Below, piece after piece: positions 1 to 9,536 of a stretch of 64,000 bases of DNA. How positions within the stretch are numbered: position 1 is the first letter of the stretch; every line of letters starts with the position of its first letter. The notes below the pieces were generated by a model that was not told where the DNA came from, ran no database searches, and saw only the letters and a program-made list of their open reading frames with translations. Source of the DNA: Butyribacter intestini (GTDB lineage: Bacteria; Bacillota; Clostridia; Lachnospirales; Lachnospiraceae); contig LLKB01000006.1 in NCBI GenBank assembly GCA_001414325.1, positions 230,436 to 294,435 on the forward strand, given 5' to 3'. The translations under genes were made by a program, and so were the position numbers.

Positions 1-1561
1 TCTGTACACCAATCTGCATCAGCGTACAGTGGGGTTTTGTAATAATCTCATTTATGTGTCCTGAATTGTAAAGACCGACAAGGTCATTGTTAGGAAACGC
101 AATGATAAATGTATCAGGACCTGAACCGAGTAAGAAATACTTCTTGAGAAGCGGAAGTGTTCTTGCCCAGATATATCCACGCATATTTGCAAAATGGAAA
201 TGGTTTTCAAGGAAAGAAAGTGATTTGGTCTGTTTTGTAAGTTTCATAATGGCACCACCCGGACCATAAGTATAAAATGTTGAATCATTTTCTTTCATCA
301 TATTTGTAAAGTACCATGTTTTATCATCTATCGTAATCTGATAACCATTGAAACTGTCAGAGCGGATAGAAGAGAATGAGAATGGAAATCTCTCATCATT
401 TATAACATAGCTTGAAGAGTCCTCATTAAGTGCGAAAGCCACTTCTTTACCTGACTTGTCAGTAAGTGAAAACTGGTCAGTACCGTTAGCATCCTGAGTA
501 CACTTGATGATAAGAGTTTCATTATTATAAACAATGGAAACATTGTCATCATTTGTGGTAATCTCGCTGAGCGGATGATATTCAGCTTCAGTACTGAACA
601 TGGATTTCATTCTGTCAAGCAATATACCCTGGTTTGCCACATTTATTCCAATAAATGCAACTATAAAAACAGCGATTGCGGCAATAACGATTTTGATATT
701 TTTAATAAACACTTTCCTCATACAGAGAAGCATAACTATAAGAGAAAAGATAACCGCAAGAATACCGGCACGCGACTGTGATGCAAAAAGAATAAGCATA
801 AGAGATACTATCAAAACAGTACAGCCTATCTTCGCCCACACTTTTTTGAGTGCAAATATAAGACCTACAAGAATAGGAACTATAAGGCAGACATAAAATC
901 CTACATAGTTAGGATTGTAGAGGGAAAGATAAGTACGCCCCTCCTCAAAATTAAACTTAAGAGGACCTCCCTTGTATGTAGAAGGTGTCATAAGTTTCTG
1001 ACCGAGTGAAGTCCTGAAAAAATCGTGCTTTAATGCCTGGCTGAGTCCAAGCAGAACCATAACCGTAATACCGGCAACAAACCACGGCATTATACGCTTT
1101 ACTGCTGCTTCTGTACGCATTATAAAGAAACAATAGTATGCGGTAAGGCAATATCCCATAAGAGCCCAGACAGGTTCAAACTGCTCATAGATACCTGAAA
1201 AACAGAAATCTCTGTTTGAGGATGCAAGAGCCGAAATAAAGGAAATGCCACAATAAATTGCAAGTGGTATAAGTATTTTGCACCATGCAGCCTTCTGTTC
1301 ATCTGCAAATATCATATAGACAAGACAGAATATCATGCATGCACAGGCAACGAGAAACCATATGAGTTTTGTGTGAAGGAAAAAGTCGACTGCGGAAGTC
1401 TGGCTTGTGTACCATTCAAACTTGCCAAGTTTGGTTTCATAAGAATACATATAAGTGATAAGTGGTATCACGCTGAGTACGGCGATTATCGGGAGCAAAA
1501 GACCTAATGGGTACTTTGGCTCAGCCGCTGTGCCTTTTTTCTTAGCATTTTGAGATGCCAT
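1..1561 (-). CDS. O-antigen ligase/polymerase-like membrane protein (partial, runs off the left edge)
   Basis: About 520 residues are visible from an ATG at 1561, which follows an ideal AGGAGG ribosome binding site at about 1568-1574 (minus strand). The N-terminal ~320 residues are strongly hydrophobic, with many membrane segments. A soluble segment follows (roughly residues 325-450), and then the motif RGYIWARTLPLL at residues 461-472 with GSGPDTF shortly after. That motif near a large extracytoplasmic loop is typical of the O-antigen ligase / Wzy superfamily found in Firmicute polysaccharide loci. These proteins polymerise lipid-linked repeat units or transfer finished glycans outside the membrane. 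The gene is divergent from the priming sugar transferase at 1937, sharing a 375-bp intergenic region with it. Superfamily is fairly sure; polymerase versus ligase cannot be decided, and the C-terminus lies outside the window. Confidence 0.8.
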   Translation of the reverse strand, partial: MASQNAKKKGTAAEPKYPLGLLLPIIAVLSVIPLITYMYSYETKLGKFEWYTSQTSAVDFFLHTKLIWFLVACACMIFCLVYMIFADEQKAAWCKILIPLAIYCGISFISALASSNRDFCFSGIYEQFEPVWALMGYCLTAYYCFFIMRTEAAVKRIMPWFVAGITVMVLLGLSQALKHDFFRTSLGQKLMTPSTYKGGPLKFNFEEGRTYLSLYNPNYVGFYVCLIVPILVGLIFALKKVWAKIGCTVLIVSLMLILFASQSRAGILAVIFSLIVMLLCMRKVFIKNIKIVIAAIAVFIVAFIGINVANQGILLDRMKSMFSTEAEYHPLSEITTNDDNVSIVYNNETLIIKCTQDANGTDQFSLTDKSGKEVAFALNEDSSSYVINDERFPFSFSSIRSDSFNGYQITIDDKTWYFTNMMKENDSTFYTYGPGGAIMKLTKQTKSLSFLENHFHFANMRGYIWARTLPLLKKYFLLGSGPDTFIIAFPNNDLVGLYNSGHINEIITKPHCTLMQIGVQ

Positions 1562-1729
1562 AGGTAAACCTCCTAAAAATTTTTTATGATTGCAAAAATA
1601 GCTGTATGCTGTAAAGATTGAACATATATAGACTATTTTGCAAACTGAAATATATGTATGTAAACATAGATTATGTTCAGATACACACATCTAATTATAC
1701 ATATATTTTAAAAAGAAACAACAGTAAAG

Positions 1730-1758
1730 TTGACATTAAATAAGGAAATTAGTAGAAT
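1730..1758 (+). promoter_or_regulatory. Sigma-A-type promoter of the polysaccharide locus
   Basis: TTGACA at 1730-1735, a 17-bp spacer and TAGAAT at 1753-1758 make a near-consensus promoter. It lies about 175 bp upstream of the sugar transferase start, so the long operon should have a long 5' leader. The rest of the 1562-1936 gap is very AT-rich, and I see no other gene in it. Confidence 0.65.
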
Positions 1759-1936
1759 AAGAAGTATTGTACCGTATATTTTTAATGATAATGCAGTTTT
1801 CTGCCTTATGGTAAGTTTATGAACATAACCATTTTTATTGCGTAGAGCAATAAACGACAGAGAGGATTGCGAATATCTGTTTGAATATACAATGAGTTTT
1901 GGAGGTTTTATAAAGAAACGAGGTTTAAGGATAAAG

Positions 1937-3358
1937 ATGAGAAATTACGACCCATACAAAAAAACGATACTTTTTTTTGCATCGCTTGTTAATATAGTGC
2001 TTATGTCACTTGTATTTATGTATGTATGGTTTCATTACTATGCAGCTACGATGTTTGTGGCAACTTTTTACAGAAAAGGACATTATGCTATGATTGGTTT
2101 ATACGCACTTATTCTTTTCTTTTTTTCAACGATGTATGGAAGCATGAAAATAGGGCAGTACAGGCGGCTTGAGGTTATGCTGTCGCAGTATCTCAGTCTG
2201 TTTTTGTCTAATATGGTGATGTATTTTGTAATATGCCTTTTGGCATTCGGAATAGTAAATCCCATGTATATGATTGCTGCAATGGCAGTTGAGATGACTC
2301 TTTCCACGATATGGAATTTTGTGATAATCCATTTCTACAACAGAATTTTCCAGCCGTGGAAGATTTTGCTTATATATGGTGAAAGACCGGCGGCAGACCT
2401 TGTATATAAGGTTGAGGCAAGGCGTGATAAGTATGCAATCTATGATGCGGTAAATATAGATGAGGGGATAGATAAGATAGCTGAGAAAATGAAAGATTTT
2501 CAGGCTGTCATAATCGGTGATATATCTGCCGAAAAGAGAAACGATATGCTCAAATACTGTTATGCACATAAAATGAGGGCATATGTTATACCGAAACTCT
2601 CAGACATAATACTTATGGGAGCAGACAGGATTCATGTGTTTGATACACCGTTTTTGCTTTCAAAAGGCTATACATTGAGCCTTGACCAGAGATTGTTTAA
2701 AAGAGCACTAGACCTTATCATTGCAATTCCAATGACAGTCATAGCTTCACCGTTTATGCTTATCACGGCAATAGCAATAAAATTGTATGATGGAGGTCCG
2801 GTATTTTACAAACAGGTAAGATGCACAAAATATGAGCGTGAATTTGAGATATACAAATTCAGGAGCATGATAGTAAATGCTGAGAGTGACGGTGTCGCAA
2901 AGCTTGCAAAGGAAAATGACGACAGGATAACACCGATAGGAAAATTTATTAGGGCGACCCGTATCGATGAATTGCCACAATTATTTAATATAATAAAGGG
3001 AGATATGTCATTTGTAGGTCCAAGACCGGAAAGACCTGAGATAATGAAGCAGTATTGCGAGGAAATGCCGGAATTTTCGTTCAGGACAAGAGTAAAAGCG
3101 GGACTTACGGGATATGCACAGGTATATGGTAAGTACAATACAACGCCTTATGACAAATTAAAACTTGACTTGTTTTATATAGAAAATTATTCACTATGGA
3201 CTGATATAAAACTTATACTTATGACAGTAAAAACGGTTCTTAAGAAGGATGCAACGGAAGGTGTTTCAGACAATCAGGTTACAGCCGAGAAAGCAGATGA
3301 TGCGGCACAGGAGCCGGTGGAGAAGATAGTTAAGGAAATAGTTAAGAATAACCAATGA
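1937..3358 (+). CDS. Undecaprenyl-phosphate sugar-phosphate transferase (priming enzyme)
   Basis: Polyprenyl glycosylphosphotransferase that would place the first sugar-1-phosphate on undecaprenyl phosphate at the inner face of the membrane. The N-terminus has several membrane helices. A Rossmann-like middle segment (KILLIYGERPAAD) follows, and from about residue 254 the bacterial sugar transferase domain begins (KRALDLIIAIP). It shows YKFRSM near residue 307, DELPQLFNI, and the signature VGPRPERPE near 361. The frame is open upstream to 1838, but the ATG at 1937 has a nearby AAGG and the domain layout fits this 473-aa form. The C-terminal ~40 residues are acidic/basic and not conserved-looking. 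First gene of the long rightward operon. Sugar specificity cannot be read from the sequence. Confidence 0.9.
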   Translation: MRNYDPYKKTILFFASLVNIVLMSLVFMYVWFHYYAATMFVATFYRKGHYAMIGLYALILFFFSTMYGSMKIGQYRRLEVMLSQYLSLFLSNMVMYFVICLLAFGIVNPMYMIAAMAVEMTLSTIWNFVIIHFYNRIFQPWKILLIYGERPAADLVYKVEARRDKYAIYDAVNIDEGIDKIAEKMKDFQAVIIGDISAEKRNDMLKYCYAHKMRAYVIPKLSDIILMGADRIHVFDTPFLLSKGYTLSLDQRLFKRALDLIIAIPMTVIASPFMLITAIAIKLYDGGPVFYKQVRCTKYEREFEIYKFRSMIVNAESDGVAKLAKENDDRITPIGKFIRATRIDELPQLFNIIKGDMSFVGPRPERPEIMKQYCEEMPEFSFRTRVKAGLTGYAQVYGKYNTTPYDKLKLDLFYIENYSLWTDIKLILMTVKTVLKKDATEGVSDNQVTAEKADDAAQEPVEKIVKEIVKNNQ

Positions 3359-3363
3359 TGTGA

Positions 3364-3431
3364 TTGCGAAACGCAGTTTTTCACTGTGAATATTTGCACA
3401 TATAAAATGTAATTTATTGAGGGTTTCGCAA
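3364..3431. repeat. 9-bp inverted repeat between the first two locus genes
   Basis: TTGCGAAAC at 3364-3372 is exactly complementary to GTTTCGCAA at 3423-3431, separated by 50 bp. It fills the gap between the priming transferase and the GT4 gene. It could be an RNA stem that modulates downstream expression or protects the message. There is no T-tract, so it is not a classical terminator. Confidence 0.4.
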
Positions 3432-3465
3432 AAGCTTAATCAATAGCATAAGTTGGAGGAAGATT

Positions 3466-4731
3466 TTGAAAGAGAATTTAGATGTGGAAAAAACGGAAGA
3501 AGTGGGAAAGGTTAAGAAAGCACTTCTTGTTACAAGGGTTAGTGGCTTTATACCTCAGCATGAGATGAATAATGTGAAGATTCTTCAGGAAATGGGATAT
3601 GAAGTTCATTATGCTACAAATCTTAATGTTGTTGTGTATGGAAAGGACAACAGCAGGCTTGAGGAAACGGGGATAATCACACATCAGATAGATTTTTTAA
3701 GAAAACCGTCCATAAAAGATATAAAGAAAGCATATAAACAGCTAAAGGATGAAATGTATCATGGTGATTATGATGTTGTTCATTGTCATATGCCTCTTAG
3801 CGGAATCCTTGCAAGGCTTGCGGCTAATGCAGTTAGAAAAGAAACAAAGAAAAATGTACCGGTAATATATACTGTACATGGTATGCATTTTTTTAGGGGA
3901 TGTCCGTTGAAAAATTGGATCATGTATCCGGTGGAGAGGGAGCTTGCAAGATATACAGACAGGCTTATAACGATAAATGATGAAGATTATGGCAGGGCAG
4001 TAAGATTTCCGATAAGAGGAAAGGCGGAAAAAATAAATGGGGTTGGGCTTAAGACAGAGAGGTTTAAAGAGTTTCACAAAAAAAGCTGGGATATATATAT
4101 GCCCGATAAAGAAGAAACACAGACTGTACAAAATAATATACGATTGAGATATGGAATACCTAATGATCATTATATATTGGTGAGTGTAGGGGAACTTGCA
4201 CCGGGAAAGAAAAATATGGTTGTTATTGATGCGCTTGCGGAATTAAAGGATTTGAAAATATCATATCTGATATGCGGTGAAGGACAGATGAGAGAAGAAC
4301 TTGAAAAGAGAGCCGCAGAGTTAGGTGTAAGTGACAGGATAGTTTTTGCAGGATATGTAACTGACACACCACTCATATTATCTCAGAGTGATGTATTTGT
4401 ATTTCCGTCAGCAAGAGAGGGACTACCTGTTTCGGTAATGGAGGCAATGGCAGCAGGTCTTCCTGTGATAGCCTCAGATATAAGGGGAGTCAGGGAACTT
4501 GTGGTTCATGCAAAAGGGGGATATCTTGTACATGGTCATGCTCCGGAAGATTATGCTGTAAAGATAAGAAGAATATTTACTGAAAAATATGGGAAAAGTG
4601 CAATTCCACGAAATAAACGCAGACAGCAGATGGGTGAATTCAATATGGAATATGTAAAAAAATACAGTATAGAAGTAGTAGATAAACAGATGCGTAAAAT
4701 ATACGCAGACTTATTAGGAGGAGAAAACTAA
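3466..4731 (+). CDS. Glycosyltransferase family 4 (GT-B fold)
   Basis: 421-aa retaining-type glycosyltransferase acting on the lipid-linked glycan in the cytoplasm. It starts at TTG 3466 behind GGAGGA (3455-3460). The N-terminal domain has GFIPQHEMNNVKIL and HCHMPLSGILA. The C-terminal GT4 domain shows VSVGELAPGKK and ICGEGQMREELEKRA. The donor-binding signature is EGLPVSVMEAMAAGLPVIAS near residue 318. It resembles the EpsD/CapM-like enzymes that commonly follow the priming transferase and add the second sugar. The stop overlaps the ribosome binding region of the next gene, so translation is probably coupled. Confidence 0.88.
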   Translation: MKENLDVEKTEEVGKVKKALLVTRVSGFIPQHEMNNVKILQEMGYEVHYATNLNVVVYGKDNSRLEETGIITHQIDFLRKPSIKDIKKAYKQLKDEMYHGDYDVVHCHMPLSGILARLAANAVRKETKKNVPVIYTVHGMHFFRGCPLKNWIMYPVERELARYTDRLITINDEDYGRAVRFPIRGKAEKINGVGLKTERFKEFHKKSWDIYMPDKEETQTVQNNIRLRYGIPNDHYILVSVGELAPGKKNMVVIDALAELKDLKISYLICGEGQMREELEKRAAELGVSDRIVFAGYVTDTPLILSQSDVFVFPSAREGLPVSVMEAMAAGLPVIASDIRGVRELVVHAKGGYLVHGHAPEDYAVKIRRIFTEKYGKSAIPRNKRRQQMGEFNMEYVKKYSIEVVDKQMRKIYADLLGGEN

Positions 4732-4732
4732 A

Positions 4733-5761
4733 GTGATACAGGTACTTATGTCAACCTACAATGGAAAAGACTATTTAAGAGAACAGATAGACAGCATACT
4801 CTCACAGGATTGTGAAGAAAAAGCAGATGTAAAATTAAAACTTCTGATAAGAGATGATGGTTCAAAAGACGGAACACAGGAGATACTTAGAAAATATGCT
4901 GCAAAATATCCGGATCAGGTGAGCTGGTATCAGGGAGAAAACATAGGAGTAATAAAAAGTTTTTTTGATCTTATAGAAAAATCAGATGAAAAAGCAGATT
5001 ACTATGCATTTTCAGATCAGGATGATTACTGGCATAAAGAAAAATTAAGGGCCGGCATAGAAAAAATAAAAGAAATGTCAAAAAAGTATCAACAGGAAAA
5101 AGATAAATATATAGGATTTAGTGAAAAAAATAGTGTATATTTAAAAGTCCCATTGCTCTATTGCTGTAGTCCATTGCTGGTAGACGAAAATCTTAAAGAG
5201 ATAGATAATGAAATGACTAGGAAGAACAAAATACCAAGTTTTGAAAATGCTGTGGTGGAAAACATAGTTACAGGATGTACTATTGTGATGAACAAGACAT
5301 TAAGAAACATGGCAAAAAAGCATCCGCCAAAATTTACGGTAATGCATGACTGGTGGTTCTATCTTCTGGCAAGCTGCTATGGTGAGCTATACTTTGACGG
5401 CAGGCAGTTAATAAGTTACAGACAGCATGGAACCAACACGGTAGGATACAACACAAGTAAGTTGAAAGAATTTAAAGACAGAGTAAAAAGATTTAAAGGA
5501 AACAGGAGAAACATAACAAATCAGCTTAAGGATTTTGTGAGAATATATGAATTGTATTTAAAAGATGAACCTGATAACAGTGTATTTAAGGCAAAAAAGA
5601 CAAAGCAAAAGATTCATATTGCAAAAATGCTGGTAAAATACAGTGGAAAACCGGGATTTATCATCAAACGGGCAGGTTTGCTGAAAAAGACGGGTATATA
5701 TCGTCAGAGGAAGGTTGATAATATAATATTTAAGATAATATTGTTGTCTGGCAGTTACTAA
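4733..5761 (+). CDS. Glycosyltransferase family 2 (rhamnosyltransferase-like)
   Basis: 342-aa GT-A enzyme with a GTG start at 4733, 2 bp after the preceding stop, and AGGAGGAG at 4716-4723 inside the upstream gene. The fold opens with IQVLMSTYNGKDYL, carries the nucleotide-binding RDDGSKDGT near residue 42 and the metal-binding FSDQDDYW near residue 98. This motif set is typical of the GT2 subgroup that contains rhamnosyl- and galactosyltransferases of capsule loci. The C-terminal third is lysine-rich and may associate with the membrane. Donor and acceptor are unknown. Confidence 0.86.
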   Translation: MIQVLMSTYNGKDYLREQIDSILSQDCEEKADVKLKLLIRDDGSKDGTQEILRKYAAKYPDQVSWYQGENIGVIKSFFDLIEKSDEKADYYAFSDQDDYWHKEKLRAGIEKIKEMSKKYQQEKDKYIGFSEKNSVYLKVPLLYCCSPLLVDENLKEIDNEMTRKNKIPSFENAVVENIVTGCTIVMNKTLRNMAKKHPPKFTVMHDWWFYLLASCYGELYFDGRQLISYRQHGTNTVGYNTSKLKEFKDRVKRFKGNRRNITNQLKDFVRIYELYLKDEPDNSVFKAKKTKQKIHIAKMLVKYSGKPGFIIKRAGLLKKTGIYRQRKVDNIIFKIILLSGSY

Positions 5762-5919
5762 AAAGATGTATAGTAACATTTTTACTGTAAAAATAAAATC
5801 ATTGTCTGTAAATTATAAAAACAAGATTTATGTATATGAAAATCTAACAGTATTGCAAGCAGGAAGCAGATCGGATTGAAAGTATCCGTCTGACTGTTTT
5901 AGATGGAAAGGCTGGGAAT

Positions 5920-7560
5920 ATGGGAAAAGCAGCAAAAATAAAAGGGTACTTAAAAGATTATGGTTTTACATACACTATAAAAAAAGTATATAACCGCTAT
6001 ATAATAAAATACCATAAAGGAAGAAAATACTGTCCGATTGATATTTCGTCAGAAGAAAGAAAACTCGAAGAACAGTATATAACGCATGATGATATAAAAA
6101 TAAGTATAGTAGTACCCGTATATAATACTCCGGTTTCATATCTTGTACCGATGATAGAGTCAGTAAAAAAACAGACATATAAAAACTGGGAACTTTGTCT
6201 TGCGGATGCAAGCGATGAAAATGGAGCAGCAGTAGAGGGTGTTGTAAAGAAACTAGCACAGAAAGATGACAGGATAAAATATAAGAAACTGGAAACAAAT
6301 GCAGGAATAGGTGAAAACACAAACAGGGCAGCAGAAATGGCAATAGGAAATTATATAGGCTTGCTCGATCATGATGATCTCCTGCACCCGTCAGCACTCT
6401 ATAATGTAGCAATGGCAATAGAAGAACATGGTAGCGAATTTATATACACAGATGAATTATCCTTCGATGGAGATACAAGAAAAGTACAGAGTATAAACTT
6501 CAAACCTGATTTTTCATGGGAGACATTCAGATATAATAATTTTATATGTCATTTCACTGTATTTAAAAAGGAATTATTTGAAAAAGCCGGTGGGTATAGA
6601 AAAGAATATGATGGAGGTCAGGATTATGACTTGTTTCTTAGAATATTAGAACAGACAAAAAAGGTATATCACATACAAAAAGTGCTTTACTATTGGAGGA
6701 TACATAGTGCATCGTCAGCAGCAGGCGTTGCAGCAAAACCGTATATAGTCGAGGCAGGCAGAAAAGCCGTAGAAGAACATCTAAGAAGAATAGGACAGCC
6801 TGGAAAAGTAGAAGCATCAAAAGAACATGGACCTTTTTACAGGGTTACATATGAAAATAAAATAGAAAAAGACCGGGTAAAAGCATATAGACAGGGTGAT
6901 ATAACTTCGGAGGAAATAATAGCAGATCTTGGTAAAAACAGTGGAAAATATGATATAATCATTCTTTCACGAAAAGGTTACGAGGCATTTATGCCGGATA
7001 TAGTTTCAGCAGATAAAACAGAAACTAACAAGGGCATTGACGAACTTGTAAATTGTCTGATACCAAAAGAAAATATGGCAGCATCCAATACCGTTTTAGA
7101 TAACAGGCAAAAATATATAAATGCAGGCTGGTGTTATAATAAGAAATGGAAAGAAAAATGCAGACCACTTTACAAAGGAGTACCCGTAAAAGAACCGGGA
7201 TATATGAACAGACTTCATTTCCGGCAAAGTGTGTCACTATTAGATGGCAGCGTGCTTGCAATAAAAACAGAAATTGTAAAAAAATGGCTTGAAAAAAAGA
7301 CACGGGGCATAAAAAAACAGGATAAAGAACGAAAAGATATAGATTTCTTTTGCCGCAGCAGCTGGTTTGAGATGTGCATGGAAGGAAATAAAACAGGAGG
7401 CTGCTGTGTGCTGACACCATACTTTCCGGCAGTTATAAGTAAGGTGAAGAAAATAGAATTGGAAAATGCAGAGTTTGTATCTGAGTTTGAAATGGCTGAA
7501 AAGGACAGGTATTATAATGAAGGAATGGAGAAATTTGGGCGAGAGCATTTTATGTGGTAA
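5920..7560 (+). CDS. Glycosyltransferase family 2 with long C-terminal extension
   Basis: 546 aa. The ATG at 5920 has only a weak AAGG-like site upstream. The GT2 domain starts near residue 61 (ISIVVPVYNTP), has ELCLADAS in the nucleotide-binding position, LLDHDDLLHP near residue 150 as the metal site, and GGQDYDLFLRIL near 233 as the acceptor-side motif. The remaining ~250 residues look like a degenerate second half with no clear second DXD. A 158-bp gap separates it from the gene before. It is one of three large GTs (with 7695 and 11639) sharing a similar opening and probably extending the same chain. Confidence 0.85.
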   Translation: MGKAAKIKGYLKDYGFTYTIKKVYNRYIIKYHKGRKYCPIDISSEERKLEEQYITHDDIKISIVVPVYNTPVSYLVPMIESVKKQTYKNWELCLADASDENGAAVEGVVKKLAQKDDRIKYKKLETNAGIGENTNRAAEMAIGNYIGLLDHDDLLHPSALYNVAMAIEEHGSEFIYTDELSFDGDTRKVQSINFKPDFSWETFRYNNFICHFTVFKKELFEKAGGYRKEYDGGQDYDLFLRILEQTKKVYHIQKVLYYWRIHSASSAAGVAAKPYIVEAGRKAVEEHLRRIGQPGKVEASKEHGPFYRVTYENKIEKDRVKAYRQGDITSEEIIADLGKNSGKYDIIILSRKGYEAFMPDIVSADKTETNKGIDELVNCLIPKENMAASNTVLDNRQKYINAGWCYNKKWKEKCRPLYKGVPVKEPGYMNRLHFRQSVSLLDGSVLAIKTEIVKKWLEKKTRGIKKQDKERKDIDFFCRSSWFEMCMEGNKTGGCCVLTPYFPAVISKVKKIELENAEFVSEFEMAEKDRYYNEGMEKFGREHFMW

Positions 7561-7615
7561 AAGGGGGAAACATACTTTTTGTTGAAAATTACCAATATAA
7601 AAATTTAATATTATA

Positions 7616-7644
7616 TTGAAAAAGAAAAGAAAATTAGGTAAAAT
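7616..7644 (+). promoter_or_regulatory. Internal sigma-A-type promoter
   Basis: TTGAAA at 7616-7621, a 17-bp spacer and TAAAAT at 7639-7644, about 50 bp before the TTG start of the next glycosyltransferase. It may boost the distal part of the long operon. Prediction from sequence only. Confidence 0.5.
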
Positions 7645-7694
7645 AATAGTTTGTATATAGTGTAGACAGGTATTAGACTATTGGAGGAAATGTT

Positions 7695-9524
7695 TTGGGT
7701 GATATAAAATCAAAAATTAAGTATATGATTTGTTCAAATGATTTTGCCAATTCACTGCTCAAGATATATTTTGGAGTAAAAAAAGATGGAATATCGCATT
7801 TGGGCAATGTCATTGGGGAAGAAAGATATAACAAATATTATAGAAAGCCGTGGGTAGTTAATAAAAAAGAAGTAATTAGGCAAAAAAAAGAGTTTGCAAA
7901 TTCAAATGCAAATATTCTTATTGGTATTTCATGTGAGGAAAAAACAAATGCCAACATACTTTCAAGTCTTATATCATTATCTAGGCAAAGTGTTGACAAG
8001 GTGTTGTCAGTAGTATGCATAGGGACGGATATTAAAGACAGAGAGAGGTTAAAAAGTGTTTTTAGCAAAGAGTCAGAGATGTGTCTGTATTTTATGGAAG
8101 ATGGAAAGGATGTTGTATCTTTTGTAGAAAAGAATAAATTCGACTATTATGGTGAAATTCAGGCAGGAGACCTGCTTCATCCATATATGACATACTTTTT
8201 GCTTAAAGAAATTAGTCAAAATAATAGAAAATTTCTCTATTATTTCGACGAGTGGTATTTTGAAGATGATGTCAGAAAAGCCAGGAAGCATAATTATAAA
8301 AGTGATTTTTCAAGGATTTCACTTTATTCCAAAAACTATATAGATGATTTTTTTATGACAAGAGCAGATGTTTTTGTAAAGTTAAGAGGGTTTGATGGAG
8401 AAACACGGGCAAGCTATTATAACTATTTATTGAAAACTGTAGAGTATATAGACCATTGTGCAAAAGAAACAAAATCAAATGACAGGGAAATTAAAAAAAT
8501 GTTGGATGATGGTTTTGTACATATTAAGGAACCTATGTATTATAAACAGGACAACGATAAATCAGAAGAAAAGAAAATAGAAAATGATCTAATAGAAATA
8601 AAGGTGTTAGAGGAGCACTTTAACAGGTGTGATATATCTGCAAAGATTATGTATGATGATAGATTACACGAGAGACATATCATTTATCCAATAAACAAAG
8701 ACAAAAAAGTATCGATAATCATTCCAAATAAGGAGCATAGGGATGATTTAAAGAGATGTATAGATTCAATTGAAACAAAGACAAGTTATACGGATTATGA
8801 AATTATAATAGTGGAAAACGGAAGCACTTCAGAAAATATAAAAGAGTATTATAAAGAATTGTCAGAGAAAGATAATATAACAATTTGTGAGTGGAAGAAT
8901 GGTTTTAATTATTCAGCAATCAATAATTTTGGAGCAGGAAAAGCAAAAGGAGATTATCTTGTTCTTTTGAATAATGATGTGGAAATAATATCTCCCCATT
9001 GGATAGAGGAAATGCTTATGTATGCACAAATGTCAGAGATAGGGGCAGTAGGATGTATGTTATATTATCCTGATGATACGGTTCAGCACGCAGGAGTTAT
9101 ACTTGGTATCGGTGGGGTAGCAGGTCATTCCCACAAACATTTCAGTTCATCAGCAAGTGGGTATAATGAGAGAATGAACTATGTTCAGGAACTTAGTGCA
9201 GTTACGGCAGCATGCATGATGACAAGAAAGGATATATATAATGAAGTTTGCGGACTTGATGAAAAGTTTGAAGTTGCCTTTAATGATATAGATTATTGTA
9301 TGAAATTAAGAGAAAAAGGACTTGGAATCATATTTACACCATATTCAAGGCTGTATCATTACGAATCTATAAGCAGAGGATACGAAACAACAGAAGCGAA
9401 AGAAAAAAGATTTCGCAGTGAAACTGAAAGGTTTAAAAATAAATGGGGAAAAGAACTGGAAGAAGGGGATTTGTATTATAACCCACATTTGACATTAAGA
9501 TATGAAAATTTTGAACTGAGATAG
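7695..9524 (+). CDS. Large glycosyltransferase, degenerate N-domain plus GT2 C-domain
   Basis: 609 aa starting at TTG 7695 behind TTGGAGG (7681-7687). The first ~330 residues resemble the GT2 layout of the neighbouring genes (IGISCEEKTN, SLSRQSVDKVL, GEIQAGDLLHPYM) but lack a convincing DXD. The second half, from about residue 337 (KVSIIIPNKEHRDDL), is a full GT2 domain with IVENGS and LLNNDVEI near 425, plus CGLDEKFEVAFNDIDYCMKL. The NNDVE type is common in rhamnan and galactan chain-extending enzymes. Likely one active and one structural domain. Sugar unknown. Confidence 0.82.
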   Translation: MGDIKSKIKYMICSNDFANSLLKIYFGVKKDGISHLGNVIGEERYNKYYRKPWVVNKKEVIRQKKEFANSNANILIGISCEEKTNANILSSLISLSRQSVDKVLSVVCIGTDIKDRERLKSVFSKESEMCLYFMEDGKDVVSFVEKNKFDYYGEIQAGDLLHPYMTYFLLKEISQNNRKFLYYFDEWYFEDDVRKARKHNYKSDFSRISLYSKNYIDDFFMTRADVFVKLRGFDGETRASYYNYLLKTVEYIDHCAKETKSNDREIKKMLDDGFVHIKEPMYYKQDNDKSEEKKIENDLIEIKVLEEHFNRCDISAKIMYDDRLHERHIIYPINKDKKVSIIIPNKEHRDDLKRCIDSIETKTSYTDYEIIIVENGSTSENIKEYYKELSEKDNITICEWKNGFNYSAINNFGAGKAKGDYLVLLNNDVEIISPHWIEEMLMYAQMSEIGAVGCMLYYPDDTVQHAGVILGIGGVAGHSHKHFSSSASGYNERMNYVQELSAVTAACMMTRKDIYNEVCGLDEKFEVAFNDIDYCMKLREKGLGIIFTPYSRLYHYESISRGYETTEAKEKRFRSETERFKNKWGKELEEGDLYYNPHLTLRYENFELR

Positions 9525-9536
9525 ATGAGGAATATT

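Noticed and set aside
2083..2569. Minus-strand open frames inside the sugar transferase, and similar antisense frames in other genes
   Set aside because: They are shadows of well-supported genes in other frames, with no binding sites or family motifs.
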